Origin: Coriaria nepalensis
Lineage: Eukaryota > Streptophyta > Magnoliopsida > Cucurbitales > Coriariaceae
NCBI GenBank assembly: GCA_027186245.1
Contig: CP114498.1
Span: 8,735,001 to 8,799,000, forward strand
Length of the DNA stretch: 64,000 nucleotides
Direction: 5' to 3'
Positions 1 to 12,524 of this stretch are shown here, piece after piece (the first letter of the stretch is position 1; every line of letters starts with the position of its first letter). The position numbers and the translations under genes were made by a program. The notes under the pieces are model-generated. The model was not told the origin of the DNA, did no database searches, and was given only the letters and a program-made list of their open reading frames with translations.

Positions 1-389
1 TTTTTCAGCTGATTTTCTGTGAAAGTTCTTCATACATCCTATAGAGAAAGAGAGCTTTTTTCCACTGTACAAAGAAAAATCCTAAATACTCTCCTGGCAA
101 ACATTTTTCAATTCTTCCACCAAATCTTTTTCAAATATTCAACGGCCAACGTTCAAATCACTCCTAATCTCCCATGCACTCGTTAAATTACTAATTTGAT
201 TCACGACCGTTTCTTCCATTTTCAACGTGTTCTCTCTCTCTCTCTCTCCCCTTTGACCCATCTCTTCAATCAATACATACACAAACCACCTCTCCTCCTT
301 CCCTCCTCTCTCTCATTCTCATTTCAACCTGCTTCTCTACAAATCATCAACCAACCAATCGATCAATCAACCACAGCAGTAACAACAAC

Positions 390-1729
390 ATGTTTTCATC
401 TTGGAGAAGAAGAAAATCTACAAGCTCGAAGAAAGATAATGTCGATCTGGCCAATGAAGATTTCTCCGAAGTGGAGATTCTAATCCCTTTCCATTTCCGC
501 TGCCCAATCTCACTTGATCTGATGAGAGATCCCCGGGCGACAGAGACAGAATCGAACAATGGACCATCAAATCCAAGAACAACACTTTCCCTGTCACCAA
601 TCAGACCCTCTCAAGCTCCGACCTGATCCCAAACCACACTCTGCGTAAGATGATCCAAGACTGGTGTGTCCTAAACTGGGCCCATGGAATTGAAAGAATC
701 CCTACTCCTAGAATACCCATTTCCTCTCACCAGGTTTCAGACCTCTGTTCAAGAATTGAAGCTTGTACTCATGGGGATGGTAAGAAATGTTTACAATTAA
801 TTAGTGAGAAAAATCAGAAATTGGGGAAGAGAAAGTGAGAGGAATAGGAAATGCATTGTGGAGAATGGAAGTGGGAAAGTCTTAGCTGCTTGTTTTGAGA
901 AATTTTCAACCTTTTTTGACAGCAATGCGATCGAGTTGTTAGAGGAGATTTTAATGGTTTTAACATGGATATTTCCTTTAGATTGTGAAGCTCAAATCAA
1001 GCTAGGATCTTTTACCTTCTTTGAATTTCATGGTTATGTTTTTGCAGAGTGGGAAAGATCTTTCATCGAGTCAAAATTCAGTTCTAGTGTTAAAAAAGCT
1101 GCTTGAAAGGGATCAAAGTCAAGCACATATTGATTCATTGGCTAAGATTGAAGGATCAGCTCAAGCTTTGGTCAATTTGATAGCTGACCCACTTTGTGGT
1201 ACTACTACTAAAGCCTCTTTGAGTACTATTTACTACATGGTTTTGCCTTCTAGAGCAAGCCATAAAGCAGTAGTGAGATTTATTGATCTGGGTTTGGTCT
1301 CAAAGCTGTTAGATTTACTTGATGGAGAAAAATGTGTTTGTGAGAGAAGTATGGCGGTCTTGGACAATATATGCGATTATAAAGAAGGGAGGGAAGCGGT
1401 TTGTCAGAATGATTTGGCAATACCTCTTTTGGTCAAGAAGGTGTTAAGGGTTTCTGAATTGGTTACTGAATTTGCAATCTCAATGCTATGGAAGCTGCTT
1501 TTGAAATGTGAAGATAGTGGGATGAGGATTGAAGAAGCGGTTTTGGTGGGCAGTTTTCAGAAGATGTTGGTGGTTTTGCAGGTTGGGTATGGAGGAGGAG
1601 GAGGAGGAGGAGATAGAGTGAAGGAGAAGGTGACTAATCTGTTGAAGCTGCTGAATCGGTATAAAGAGGTTGGATTGTGTTGTTGATTCTTCTTCTTTGG
1701 ATTTCAAGCATCTCAAAAAGTCCTTTTGA
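390..1729 (+). pseudogene. Broken U-box/ARM-repeat E3 ubiquitin ligase (PUB20/21-like)
   Basis: The family transfers ubiquitin through an N-terminal U-box and binds partners through C-terminal ARM repeats. The reading frame starts at 390 (MFSSWRRRK) and enters a U-box (HFRCPISLDLMRDP). Near 530 it loses frame and about nine residues of the U-box core, then resumes as GDRDRIEQW and FPVTNQTL to LRKMIQDWC. A second break near 795-803 looks like a 4-bp tandem duplication (atta) and separates KKCLQL from VRKIRNWGRESERN. A third 1-base shift lies near 1017, between AQIKLGS and SLNFMVMFLQ. A fourth near 1670 puts the conserved end LDFKHLKKSF in another frame, with stop at 1727-1729. The ARM region (about 1021-1670) is otherwise well preserved. 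No intron is expected in this family and no GT-AG boundary repairs the frames. I call it a recent pseudogene. Sequencing error is the alternative, but intact genes elsewhere argue against a generally poor assembly. Confidence 0.85.
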
Positions 1730-2700
1730 TTTTTGGTCAGTGTATAGATTTTTAGATAGTGAAGAGAAATGTAAAAAGAAACACACAAAATATACCATTG
1801 TTTTTCTTTCTTTTTTGGCAATAGAAGATTTTAGAGTGCCAATTAACATATTACTTTTTCTCTCTCTCGCTCAATTTTATAGAAATTGAAAGAAGTTATA
1901 CATAGAGAGGAGAAATCCTTGAGTAATATGTTCTCTCATAGTACTTAGTTTCAAGGGGAACTACAATTTGTTACATCCGGGAGGGAGGTATACAAGGTAC
2001 TCGAGCTAAGCATAATGTCAATATATTATTAAATATTAATACTTAATTAGTTTCTATTTAACTTCTCGACATTTATTAATATTGAAAATTTAACGTTTAC
2101 CTTTTTGAAGCTGACTAATGAACGACTCCAAAAATTGGTTTCGTTTTAGGATATAACATAAGTGATAAATAATTTACACATCCTACACTAGAGAATAAGT
2201 GCTCTTAACAAATATTGTACCTTAAAAATGTTTTTAAGTGCTCTCTAATTTTATGTTAAGGATTGTTACGTATCTCCTCCACTTGATTTGGATATAAGAT
2301 CAGAGCCCTACTCGTCATATGACTTCTCATGGGCTATTACAACAAATTTATCTCATATTGGACTCAAGATCAGCCCAAGTCATATATCACACTTTACGTG
2401 TCGGCCTCAGCCTAAAAGAAGAAATCAGCCCATCAAACATTTTATATTGAAACTTGATGTCATTGCATTGCATTGGTAGAAAAAGTCAAAAGTCAAGGAC
2501 TGAAATTTCCACGCAAAAACCAATTATACAGGAAACTTTTATTGACTTTTCGTCGCAGTCAAAAGTGCACTAGTAATAAGTCCATCTTCTTACTATTAAA
2601 AAAATGATTTTGTTTTTTTTTTAGAGAATATTAATCTTTTTCTGATTGAAATTTCAAAGCTGCTTAGCTTTAGCTGGGTTTTGAGTTGAGCAGACGAGAT
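1730..2700. other. AT-rich intergenic DNA
   Basis: No coding region is supported. The first part is the likely 3' flank of the broken U-box gene. The rest is AT-rich with no recognisable repeat or RNA gene. Confidence 0.5.
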
Positions 2701-2707
2701 AGAGGTC

Positions 2708-2932
2708 ATGAATTTGCTGGGAAAGGTTATGGTCACATGCTCTTCTCTACCCCTTTGCTTAGGTTATTTGATGGATCGACTTGCTTTCTTTTTCTCGCCA
2801 AATTCAGATTCAGAGCCTGATCTTGGGTCACGATTATTGAAAGATGAAGCTGATCAAGATCAGACTGCCACTGTCGGTAATATAGAGGCCCAGAAGCATT
2901 TTCGTCAATTTCAACACATGCGTTTATGTTAA
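2708..2932 (+). CDS. Small hypothetical protein, 74 aa
   Basis: A short open frame begins MNLLGKVMVT. It has a hydrophobic N-terminal third (about residues 8-30) followed by an acidic, Asp/Glu-rich stretch (SDSEPDLGSRLLKDEADQDQ). The base composition is less AT-rich than its surroundings, which is the main reason to list it. I recognise no domain. It could be a first exon, since a gcaggtag sequence just after the stop resembles a donor site, or it could be chance. Confidence 0.3.
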   Translation: MNLLGKVMVTCSSLPLCLGYLMDRLAFFFSPNSDSEPDLGSRLLKDEADQDQTATVGNIEAQKHFRQFQHMRLC

Positions 2933-2939
2933 GCAGGTA

Positions 2940-4899
2940 GAGAAAGTTTTAGGTGGATTGTATCTATTGTTTAGAATGGATTGATTCATCTTAACTATAT
3001 ATATTATTACTTATATATATTAGATTTACGTTATCAAATCATACAAACTTTGTGGGTTGAGATAGAAGACCGATCTACTTAAGAAAGTCTCAATAGTAAT
3101 AATTAATATGCTTCTGCTTCCCACCCTCTTTCCCCTTCTTTCTGATAAGTAATTGAGCTGGGTTTATTGTGACAGATCGTCCCACATCGGAAAAATATAT
3201 ATGTATGTATGGATTATAAATGTGTTATTTCCCTAATAGTAATTTCTGTTGAAAATTATCCTTTTAGGAGTTGTTAGTTAAATTTTTAGAGGTGGATTGC
3301 TAGAGTTGTTATAATTATCATGAAATTTGATGGACTTATTATTTGAGTGAGCTAAGTTGGCTTGTTAGAATGAAATTTGTACTAAGCCTTACAAGAAGCT
3401 TACCATAATTAGTTTTTTAATTGAACCGGGCTTATTGTGATAAACTATAGGAGTATGCATTGGTTAGTTTGGCTTGATTTTAGCCAAACCCGTGGCCAAT
3501 CCAAATGATCGGGATTTTGGCGAAAACCGGCTAAATTTATCAGTTCATGTTTTTAAAAAAAAATAAAAAAAATACTATTGGGTGATTTTTCTTTTTCTTT
3601 TCTCTTCATTAATTAAAAAAGTCATAATATCATATCAAATCCTTAACCTAAATGGCAAGGTCATAGGGCTTTCGAGAGGAAATGCAAGACTCGTAAAGTG
3701 CGAGCTACTAAGACTAAGAAAGGGGACAAGGAAACATGAAGGTAAAGGAAAATGGAATATGAAAGAGCTAAGGAGGAAAACGAAAGAGATAATTTGAAAA
3801 AGGGACGAATATTATTTTGGTACATAAACCAAAATTCAAAATTCAAAATTCATCTCTCTCTCTCTCCTTCGTGAATCCTCTTTCTCCGCCATTGACCATC
3901 ACCTCCATCGAAGTTTAGATCTTAGCTGCTCTTCCCTTTTATTTTATTTTTCTCATTTTTTCATATATGATTACGACCAAGATCTTGGTTTAAGATGTTG
4001 GTACAGGATCATGAACTAAGATTACAGACCAAGATCATAGAGCAATATCATGAATCGAGACCATAATTCAAGATCTTAAAACGAGATTGAAGATAAAGAC
4101 AAATTAATAATTTTATTCATCCAATTTAAAAATAGGATCATTTGATAACAAATTTTAAATTTGATCTATCCTCCAAAACATTACTTGACATAAGGCCATC
4201 TACCTAAAATTCCCAAGAAGGAAAAAGAAAACAAGTGTGTAAGAAATATGAGAGTATTTTTCTTTTTAAATAAAAATTTGGTCGGGTAGGCTTCAAACTA
4301 TCACTCAGCCAAAATATTCAGATTCGGCCAAATTAAATCCGTGGCCCAACCAAAACAGTTTAAACCTACGGACTTCACATAACTGGTTCAATCTTTGGTC
4401 GAATCTATCGAATAGCCAAATTTCTACCTACCCAAATAAACTGTTCAATATTTCCAAATAAGTGTTCTAGCATTATAAATTGGTCAACAATCTAGTAAGA
4501 AGAAGGTTGTTAAAGTTTGGGAAAAGTAGCTACAAATACCCAGTTAAAGAAATTAAGCTTGGATTTGCTGATTATTGAGCATATGCCACACTTTTTATAC
4601 TCAAATTTTTTTTTTTTTTTATTACCTAACTATGTACACAATATATACCTCACCCAATTACAAATATTATATACACTACAACTTTATATCTTGGGTCGTC
4701 AATATATAAATATTCTGCATCATATGCCAAAAAATTCATTAATATTCCTCTTCGTTGAAAAAAGCAATTAACAAAGTAATCAATCAACCCATGAGAATAA
4801 AGAGGTAGAAGAATCACTAGTAAAATGTATAAGGAATCATATACTAATCACTATAATTAACATCTCATTAGAGGAGTCCAACCCATTAATATTCATATA

Positions 4900-4932
<33 letters not shown>

Positions 4933-7900
4933 GGGATGCATGGAGAGAAGATAGAAAAGAATTTTAGAATTTGTGGTTAATTGTGATTTGTGCATGGGAA
5001 GTGGGAATAACATGAAAGCAACAATTGACTCTTCGACATTATTCTATTCACTTAGAAATCAATTACACCATTTTATATCCTTAATCCCATTGAATATTAC
5101 CTTCTTCTCTTTTTTTTTTCTTCTTTTTTTGAGTGATAGTGATAATGGTTCCATATGCCTTAGGATTGTTAAGATCTATGCTAGTTAGACATCTAACTAA
5201 AATTTAGAGTAAAATGTGTTAAAGAATATAAAAATTATTTTGTTTGATTGTTTATTAAAGATAGAATAGGTTCTTTAGTTTCCTTTGTTTAACCTATAAG
5301 TAATCTCTATATATTTAAATCAAAATTTTTTATTTGCATTATGTAATATCAATGAAACCCTAATTTTTTTTTTTTTTAATTTCTTTGAATTATTTAACAT
5401 GCACTTAGATCCTATGTTTTCAATGAGTAAATTCAGTATATTGTAGATCGATTAAAGTCAATTATAAATATCAACCTTATTATTACATTAATCATTATCG
5501 AATCATATATATAATTATGATTAATCGATTTATAATACATCAAATCTATCTCGTTTACAATTTGAATTGCGATTCACTTAAATATATGATTTTGAAAATT
5601 TGGTGGGTAGTCATTCCCGATTGAAATCTAGCTCATAAGTAAGAGGTTTATCCTCGAGTATAAGGAATCATATGAGTCATGAGTCATGCATGACTCAATA
5701 CACAAATATTCTATTAATCTAATTAATTTATTATAAAGATCTCTAAAATTCTCTTATAAATATATCTTAGAAGATCTAGCCGAAGCACAAAGTGAACACT
5801 TTAATAATACATAATATATATATATATATATATATATATCATCATCACTCATGCTCCAGCATTAAATTTATTATATGATTTATATCTAAACATAAAACAT
5901 ATCAGTGTTTAATTGGCATTTATAATATATAGTCAAATTCTATCGTTTTAACTTTTTTTTTTTTAAAAGTATTTTTATGCTTTTCACATCTTTAATAGTA
6001 TTTTTGTATTTCTTTAATTTTAAAATTAGGATTTTCAGTTAGTTAATTATAATATTAATTTTATAGTTCTTTTTGGATAAGCTTTAAATAATAAAAATTT
6101 TCAATTTTTTCTTTGATAAATTTCAGTAATTATTCATTCCAGTGTAATTCAAACAAATATTCGTTCCAATATTTTACAAACAAATTATTTATTATACGTT
6201 TCCGTTACCACTTAATTACTTTATATCGCTAACCAATAAGTTTTGGTATTTTATTTACTTTAGTTTATCAATTAAACGACTTCGTATTACATATGGATTT
6301 GCAGAAGAAAAATGAATCCCTCTTTAAACATGTGCTTAGGCTTCTAATGCCTATTAATTAGGTATAGCTTTATAGGGTAGGTTAGGAGTATACTTTGATA
6401 TATTTCTACTACTTAATTTTCCAATGAAAGGAGGCTCAATTTTAATGGTTAATCACTTAATCTAACGGCAGAGATTGAATCACGATATCTTGAGGCTTTC
6501 CTTCATGGGATGCCGATTCCGATAACATTAAAAAAAAAAAAAAAGGATTAGCCTTAATAAAGCTCTTTACCCATTGCATGTAAAGAAAAAGGATTAGTCT
6601 AAAGCTCTTTTGATTAAGAACTTTAAACATATTAACAAGGAAAAGAAAGTACTTTTAGTTTTGTTCATGTTTCGTGCAAGTTCCTATGTTATCCAATTGG
6701 CCATTGTTCTGTTTGTTTGTTTGTTTTGGTTAGGGACATAGCTCAGCACTTATGGGAGGAGGTTGATCTAATTTTTGTAGCTCAATATACTAAGCCCATC
6801 ATGTCATGTAATATAATAATTTGGCACTTATAGATCGAAAACATGTAATTCTTTTTAATTAGAATCTCTTTTGCCTCTCCAATTGAATGCGATAGAAATG
6901 CATATAATAATGAGATTATATATATGGTTGTGATTGATTGATTTATATATTAATATTCTAAAAGTTTTCTCTTAGATATGAGATTATTCTCTAATAGGTC
7001 TTTGTATATGTGTGATGTTATTTTGAGTATGTATATGAATTTTTTTATATGGGTGATGTCAAGTATATATAACGGTTAATCCAATTACGTGTTGGGCATA
7101 ATTCTGATATCATATAGAAATTTGAACTTTAATCTCAAAATCACTTGGAAGTGAGAGGAGTAGCTCATCTTTTTTATATACAAGTTTTTCAAGAGTTCCA
7201 TTTTAGATATGAGATTATTTTCAACACATCCCCTCACATATGACGTTATTTTGAATATACACATGAACTTTGTTATATATGTGACGTAAATTATATGTGG
7301 TAGTTAATCAGATGAGTTATATATTAATTTCTTAAAAATTATTTTTCAAATATGAGATTATTCTTATCAAAGTAATTCATCTATTTTGTATAGTATGTTC
7401 TCATAACTTATATTACTGATATGGAGTTAATGATTAGTCCATTATATATAGACCTAATATGATATCATTCAAAAGATAAGGCTTTTAAATCAAAATAATT
7501 AATTATAAATTTGAATAATTGTTCTCAAAATTTATGTTTCGATATAAGATGATATTATCACAATTCAAATGCCTTAACGATTTTTGACGCGAATGTTAAG
7601 AATGAACTAATATGCGTGAAATGAATAAAGAAAATACATCCAATCAAAATAGAATTCTAAAATCGAAAGAATACTTACGAGTTTATGATGGATGATTTAA
7701 ACCACAACACTATACTTTTATGGGTATGGACTTTTTTGAATGCCACGTTTTGTAGTTTTCATCATTAGTTTCAATTGAGTGTTAATCTTTACGCTCCCAT
7801 CACTTTCAACTATCATCAATTTGGTCCTTGAATTGTGATATAACCGATCTTGATCGAAACTAACTCTTTCTCAAGTTCCATACCATTGCACACGTGCCAC

Positions 7901-9790
7901 AATCCTCGACCAATATTTGGAATTGCAGTGTGTGACCAAAAAAAAAAAAAAAAAAAAAAAAGAAAAGGAAAGAGATGGTCAAGTAGGGTTGTGAAGACAA
8001 CCAAAACAATGGCAAGTTGCGCGCTTTAGCATTATGGGCATGCATTTAACTTTCTATGTCATGTAGGAAGATATAGACACTTCTTAAATGAATCGAACTC
8101 ATTTATGATTGATTAATTATATTTAAATGAGTTGATTAATTATATTCGTAAAAATTATTTATATATTGTATTACTTATTATATGCGATTATATATAAGAT
8201 TGTAATTTATCTATCTATAATAGTACATAAAGCATATTAAAGAATATCAAAAGAAAAGAAATGTTAGATATAATTTACAGATTAATAGAATTACAAAGCT
8301 AGTACGTAACAAAAATGAAAAAAAAAAACTAGTCTCATAGAAGAGAGGGAAAGTTTTGATGTATTTTTCAAATAAGAGAATGCTACTAATATATAAGTAG
8401 GTAGAATCAAATTAAACCCGTATTAATTCGACTATTTCATAGGTTAAAATTCAAAATTAATTAAGAATTAACGAATTATATTAATTATTTCTCATTTATT
8501 TATAATTATTTTTCAAAAAAAAAAAAGAAAAAAAAAAAGAAAAAGAATAATCTATATACGGACATTTGGACATGGTACTAAACTGATAAAAGCAGGTCCA
8601 CACTGTGGAGTTATTTTATAGACATTTTGAGTGGAGAGAGATTCTTTCCAATGAGTGGGACTTCTAAATTAACTTTAAAAAGAAAAAAATAGTGTATACT
8701 TGCAGATTAACGTTGCGTCTCTTTCTCTTACCACTTTCCTTTTCCCTTTCCTAGGTGTGTAGAAGTGTTTGTTCTGTTTCTCGCACTTGTTTCTTCGTTG
8801 AAACATATCAATGACAAAAGCAGCAGACACAACAAGTATTCTGTCATATCCTTCCCCCTCCCCCTAATTCTTTAATTCTTTTTTCTTTTTGAAGAAATGG
8901 CCCTTAATATATTTTTAATTTAAATATATTAATAAAACATGAAATGACCGTGTTGCTTCAGAAAATAAAAAAAGGAAATTATCGTATTACCCTTTTCTCC
9001 TTCTTCTTCCCACGCACGACATCATCCTCTCCTTCTCCTCTATTTCTTCTTCTCGCATTATTTATGTTTGAAGACCTATAAATCTCAAACTTTACTTTTT
9101 CTAATTCGATTTTCACTCCTCTGTGACTCGTTATCTGTTCTTGGGCCACCATTTTCAAGCTTTGGCCTCCAATTCGAAAGAAAGTATGTAAGTTCAAACT
9201 CCTTTATTTATATAACCCACATTGATGGTGAATCACATTAAAAATTATGATTTTATTTTTATACTGAGCTTTTGTTTTGTTATGTAAAAAAAAATAGAGA
9301 GACTTAAGGTGTGTTAATAATTCTGAAAATTCGAGTTCGATTTGCAGAACTCGATGCTCGATGAAATACGACAACCATCGAGCATTAAATCTATCGAGCA
9401 ATAATATGAAATTATGCATTTTTTTCTTTACAATCAAATTTACTAATTTGACTTCATTTTATTGTATATAAATAAAATCTTTTTTCCTAATCATATGTTT
9501 CGATGGTAAATTGAAGAGATTTTAAACCGATGGGAGAAAGTGAAGTTGTTGTATTGACATGAAAATATGATGGATGAAGTAAATGGAATCTTGATCAGAT
9601 CTAATATCACGTATACTTGTGTAGTAGAAGTTGTGTATAATTCTATTTAGGTTGACCATAATAAATTCCGTTTGTAATTATCTTATAAGGTATTTAGTAA
9701 AATGACTTCTTTCCCGTTATATATAAGAAACTACAAAAATATGATAAGATTTTTATGCCTTACAATTACAAGATGACAAACCTTCCCTGT
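2940..9790. other. Long AT-rich gene desert with simple repeats
   Basis: Nearly 7 kb without a supportable gene. It holds long A or T runs (for example 7938-7960), TA microsatellites (about 4903-4932 and 5816-5840), and two stretches rich in GGCCAA/CCGTGGCC-like words near 3440-3560 and 4280-4420 that look like old transposon ends. I saw no tRNA, rRNA or known microRNA. Small open frames here are low-complexity. Confidence 0.5.
9354..9385. repeat. Perfect 10-bp inverted repeat, 12-nt loop
   Basis: The arms atgctcgatg (9354-9363) and catcgagcat (9376-9385) are perfect reverse complements. The function is unknown. Confidence 0.6.
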
Positions 9791-9792
9791 AC

Positions 9793-10239
9793 GTGAAGTT
9801 GATTATGAAGTTTCAAGGAAATACATGTTGGAAAGAGAGTCGTGAATTACCTATCATTCCTAATCTTGATTATTTTTTTAGGAGAGACATACCCAATCCT
9901 ATTACCAATACAAATGATGATCTTTCTAGAAGAATCATGCTCGATCATATTGCTAATAATGATGATTATTATTTTAGGAGAGACATGAGTGACGTAATCT
10001 TTTCCGCTGCTAATAGTCTTGAAAATTATGAGGATTATTATGATTATGATCGTGGTAGTGACAATGATTTTGATGAGGATGATGATGGTGATGTCGGTTT
10101 TGATGATGAAAAGAATGTCGATGATGACCATGAAGAGAATGTGTCTACAAATTATGTTGAGGATGATGGTGTCGATGTTGAAATAAGGAAGGCAGAGAAA
10201 ATAGAGAATGTCATCGGCAAAAATGAAGGAAGAGGGTGA
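9793..10239 (+). CDS. Doubtful acidic hypothetical protein, 148 aa
   Basis: The frame is open for 148 codons. The second half is dominated by Asp/Glu (runs such as DNDFDEDDDGDVGFDDE), which mirrors GAT-rich DNA and could be chance. Against chance, a unit YFRRD occurs twice (DYFFRRDIPN and DYYFRRDMSD), so an internal duplication happened within the frame. There is no known domain. It may be a relic of a repetitive protein or a non-coding repeat. Confidence 0.2.
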   Translation: MKLIMKFQGNTCWKESRELPIIPNLDYFFRRDIPNPITNTNDDLSRRIMLDHIANNDDYYFRRDMSDVIFSAANSLENYEDYYDYDRGSDNDFDEDDDGDVGFDDEKNVDDDHEENVSTNYVEDDGVDVEIRKAEKIENVIGKNEGRG

Positions 10240-10958
10240 GGGGTTTTTTTTTTTTTTTTTGCAATTTCTATTTCTATCTTTTTTTTTTTTGAAGTTGATT
10301 GAAGGACAATATAGTAAAATCACATTTTATTTAAATTTTTTATTTTTAAAGTCAGCAAAAGTAACATTGGGGGCTCTTGTTTCAAGAAAATAATATATGG
10401 GGGTTAATGTCTCAAATAAAATATCTTAGATGGTTAAATTTATAAATTCTCTCTTTTCTTTTTAATAAATAAAATTTGTCATATTTTTTCTTAAACGTAG
10501 AAAAAAAAAGAAAAAAAAAAGAAAAAAAAAAGGAAACTTTTAAAGTTTATCTTAAACCATCAACTTTTCCATCTCTGACTTGTTTCTGACGTCCCCACCA
10601 GCACTGTCCCTCCCACCCCACACCACACCACACCATGACCACACCCCCACGGCCTTTCCCTTCTCTCTTATTACCTTTGCCTTTCCCATTATTAGACATC
10701 AATCTATTTTCCTTCCCTCTTCCTTTCTCCATTTCCAGCTTTTTCCTTTTATCTTTTTATTTTCCCCAGAATTTTCTCTTTAACCAAACGGTTCCAGAAA
10801 CAATCAACACTAAAATCCACAAGCCCATATTTTCATTTTCCATTTTTCCATTTTTTTTTCATTGGTTGTTATGATGAGTAATATCAAAGAAGGTAGAGCT
10901 AGCTAGGCAGACCTGAAGCAGAGAAATAGTGGATTATGGATATATACAATTTGGCCTG

Positions 10959-11466
10959 GTATGATCTAAAAATCTAGTTTTACCGTTCTCTTTTTTTGAA
11001 ATAGATGTGCTTCTTTGTATTCCTGTTCTTAATTACATGTACACCACATCTCTAAATAATTTATTTTGAATTTTTTTAAAAGATCCCTCTATCTCTGATT
11101 CAATTAGTTGTTCTTCTTTCGATGTGTACTGCTACCTAGCTTCTAATTATAATTAACGACGGTGTGATGAAAAATTCTGATAACTTTTCAAAAGTTATTA
11201 GCTTGATTTCTAGTATGAGCTATCGAATCTATAATACGATAAAACTCGAACACAGATTCAAGTATGTATCGGCTTTAGTGCTGTTTTGCAAACTGTGTTT
11301 TGATTGATTGGTGTATAAATTCTCCTCTGCTGAACTTATGCTCCATTTAGGTATACTTGTTGAACTAAAGTTTAGTAAAACTAATGTCTGATGCTTTCGA
11401 ATAAAGGCATAGTCGATTTAGATACTTAATTGATGATCATGACTTGCTCCCAAAACAAATTTGCAG
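10959..11466 (+). other. Probable 5'-UTR intron of the ZFP4-like gene
   Basis: A plausible donor (cctg|gtatga) at 10959 and acceptor (tttgcag) ending at 11466 bracket AT-rich DNA. The acceptor lies 53 bp before the ATG at 11520. The leader would begin in the pyrimidine-rich stretch near 10580-10900. This is inferred from splice-site patterns only. Confidence 0.45.
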
Positions 11467-11519
11467 GACAATCTGAATCACTAATTTGCATTCGCTTGCA
11501 ATCCATTCCAGACTAGATC

Positions 11520-12320
11520 ATGAAATCTTTTATCGACCTCGAATTGGATCCGACGTTAGCAAACGAACCCGAGATTAGCAGCCAAGCTGCTTCCAACATA
11601 TCATCAATCCAAGAAACCTCTTCCTGCCTCAATTTCAACCTGTCCGGGTTGGACCCACTGCTGTGTCTCGACTTAACATTAACTGTCAATAACGGCGATA
11701 ATCTAACCGGGCAGGAAGCAGTAGGACTATCATTTTCGAGCACAAGCGATCAAATCAGTAGTAACACACCAGCCAACAACATCAATGCTCGGGTTTTTTC
11801 TTGCAACTATTGTCAAAGAAAATTCTTCAGTTCCCAAGCTCTAGGGGGACACCAAAACGCGCATAAGCGGGAACGAACACTGGCCAAACGAGCCATGAGG
11901 ATGGGCATCCTTGCCGAAAAGTATGCCAGCTTGGCGTCTCTGCCTCTTAACGGGACTTCGTTTAGGTCGTTGGGGATCAAGGCTCACTCTTCAGTGCACC
12001 ACCACGGGTTCAGGCCGCTGACGGTGGGGACCAATGAGATTAGGAATGGGGCGAGGTTTGCACAGGGGAACATGGGAGTTCCAATATTCTTGCAGGAGGA
12101 TGAGGCATGTGAGCTTTTGTGGCCGGGGAGTTTCAGACAGGTAGGTGAAACTACAACAAGAAGCAGTCCTAGTATTACTAGTACAAGTCAACTATGTAGC
12201 CAACCAGGTTTTGGGTTGACCTCTTCAAGTGGTTCCAACATTAATTTTTCCGACATGAACATGAGTCAACGCATGGATGTTGAGAAAGTGACCACACCGG
12301 ATCTCAGCTTGAAACTCTAA
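11520..12320 (+). CDS. ZFP4: C2H2 zinc-finger repressor, ZFP4-like (266 aa)
   Basis: Single-exon coding region for a plant C2H2 protein with one QALGGH finger: CNYC, twelve residues, then H and H (about residues 94-118, SSQALGGHQNAHKRER). Two EAR-type repression motifs are visible, LDLTL near residue 50 and DLSLKL at the very C-terminus. Beyond the finger, the blocks TLAKRAMRMGI, SFRSLGIKAHSS and ELLWPGSFRQ match my memory of Arabidopsis ZFP4 and separate it from other single-finger proteins. Length (266 aa) is close to that of ZFP4 (about 260 aa). The family acts in the nucleus as transcriptional repressors; ZFP1/3/4/7 members affect ABA, light and trichome or seedling traits. The start is supported by the conserved N-terminal DLEL motif. 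The closest paralogues (ZFP1, ZFP3, ZFP7) cannot be fully excluded. Confidence 0.9.
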   Translation: MKSFIDLELDPTLANEPEISSQAASNISSIQETSSCLNFNLSGLDPLLCLDLTLTVNNGDNLTGQEAVGLSFSSTSDQISSNTPANNINARVFSCNYCQRKFFSSQALGGHQNAHKRERTLAKRAMRMGILAEKYASLASLPLNGTSFRSLGIKAHSSVHHHGFRPLTVGTNEIRNGARFAQGNMGVPIFLQEDEACELLWPGSFRQVGETTTRSSPSITSTSQLCSQPGFGLTSSSGSNINFSDMNMSQRMDVEKVTTPDLSLKL

Positions 12321-12487
12321 GCACACAGTGCTACTGTGCTAGTGTACTCCTTGTTTTGTTTGGTCTTGTACTTTATTTATATTTTATTCCTCTTTTTTTT
12401 TTCTCTCTTTTTTTCCCCCTTAATTATTATTATTAATCTTCAGCCTTTTTTTTTTCTCTCCTGGTATCTAATATTTCTTTAATATAT

Positions 12488-12524
<37 letters not shown>

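Noticed and set aside
9847..10323. 158-codon minus-strand frame rich in Ile and Lys
   Set aside because: Antisense of the GAT-rich stretch, with low-complexity composition.
10580..10874. Pro/Phe/Ser-rich frames before the zinc-finger gene
   Set aside because: They fall in a pyrimidine-rich leader, so composition alone explains them.
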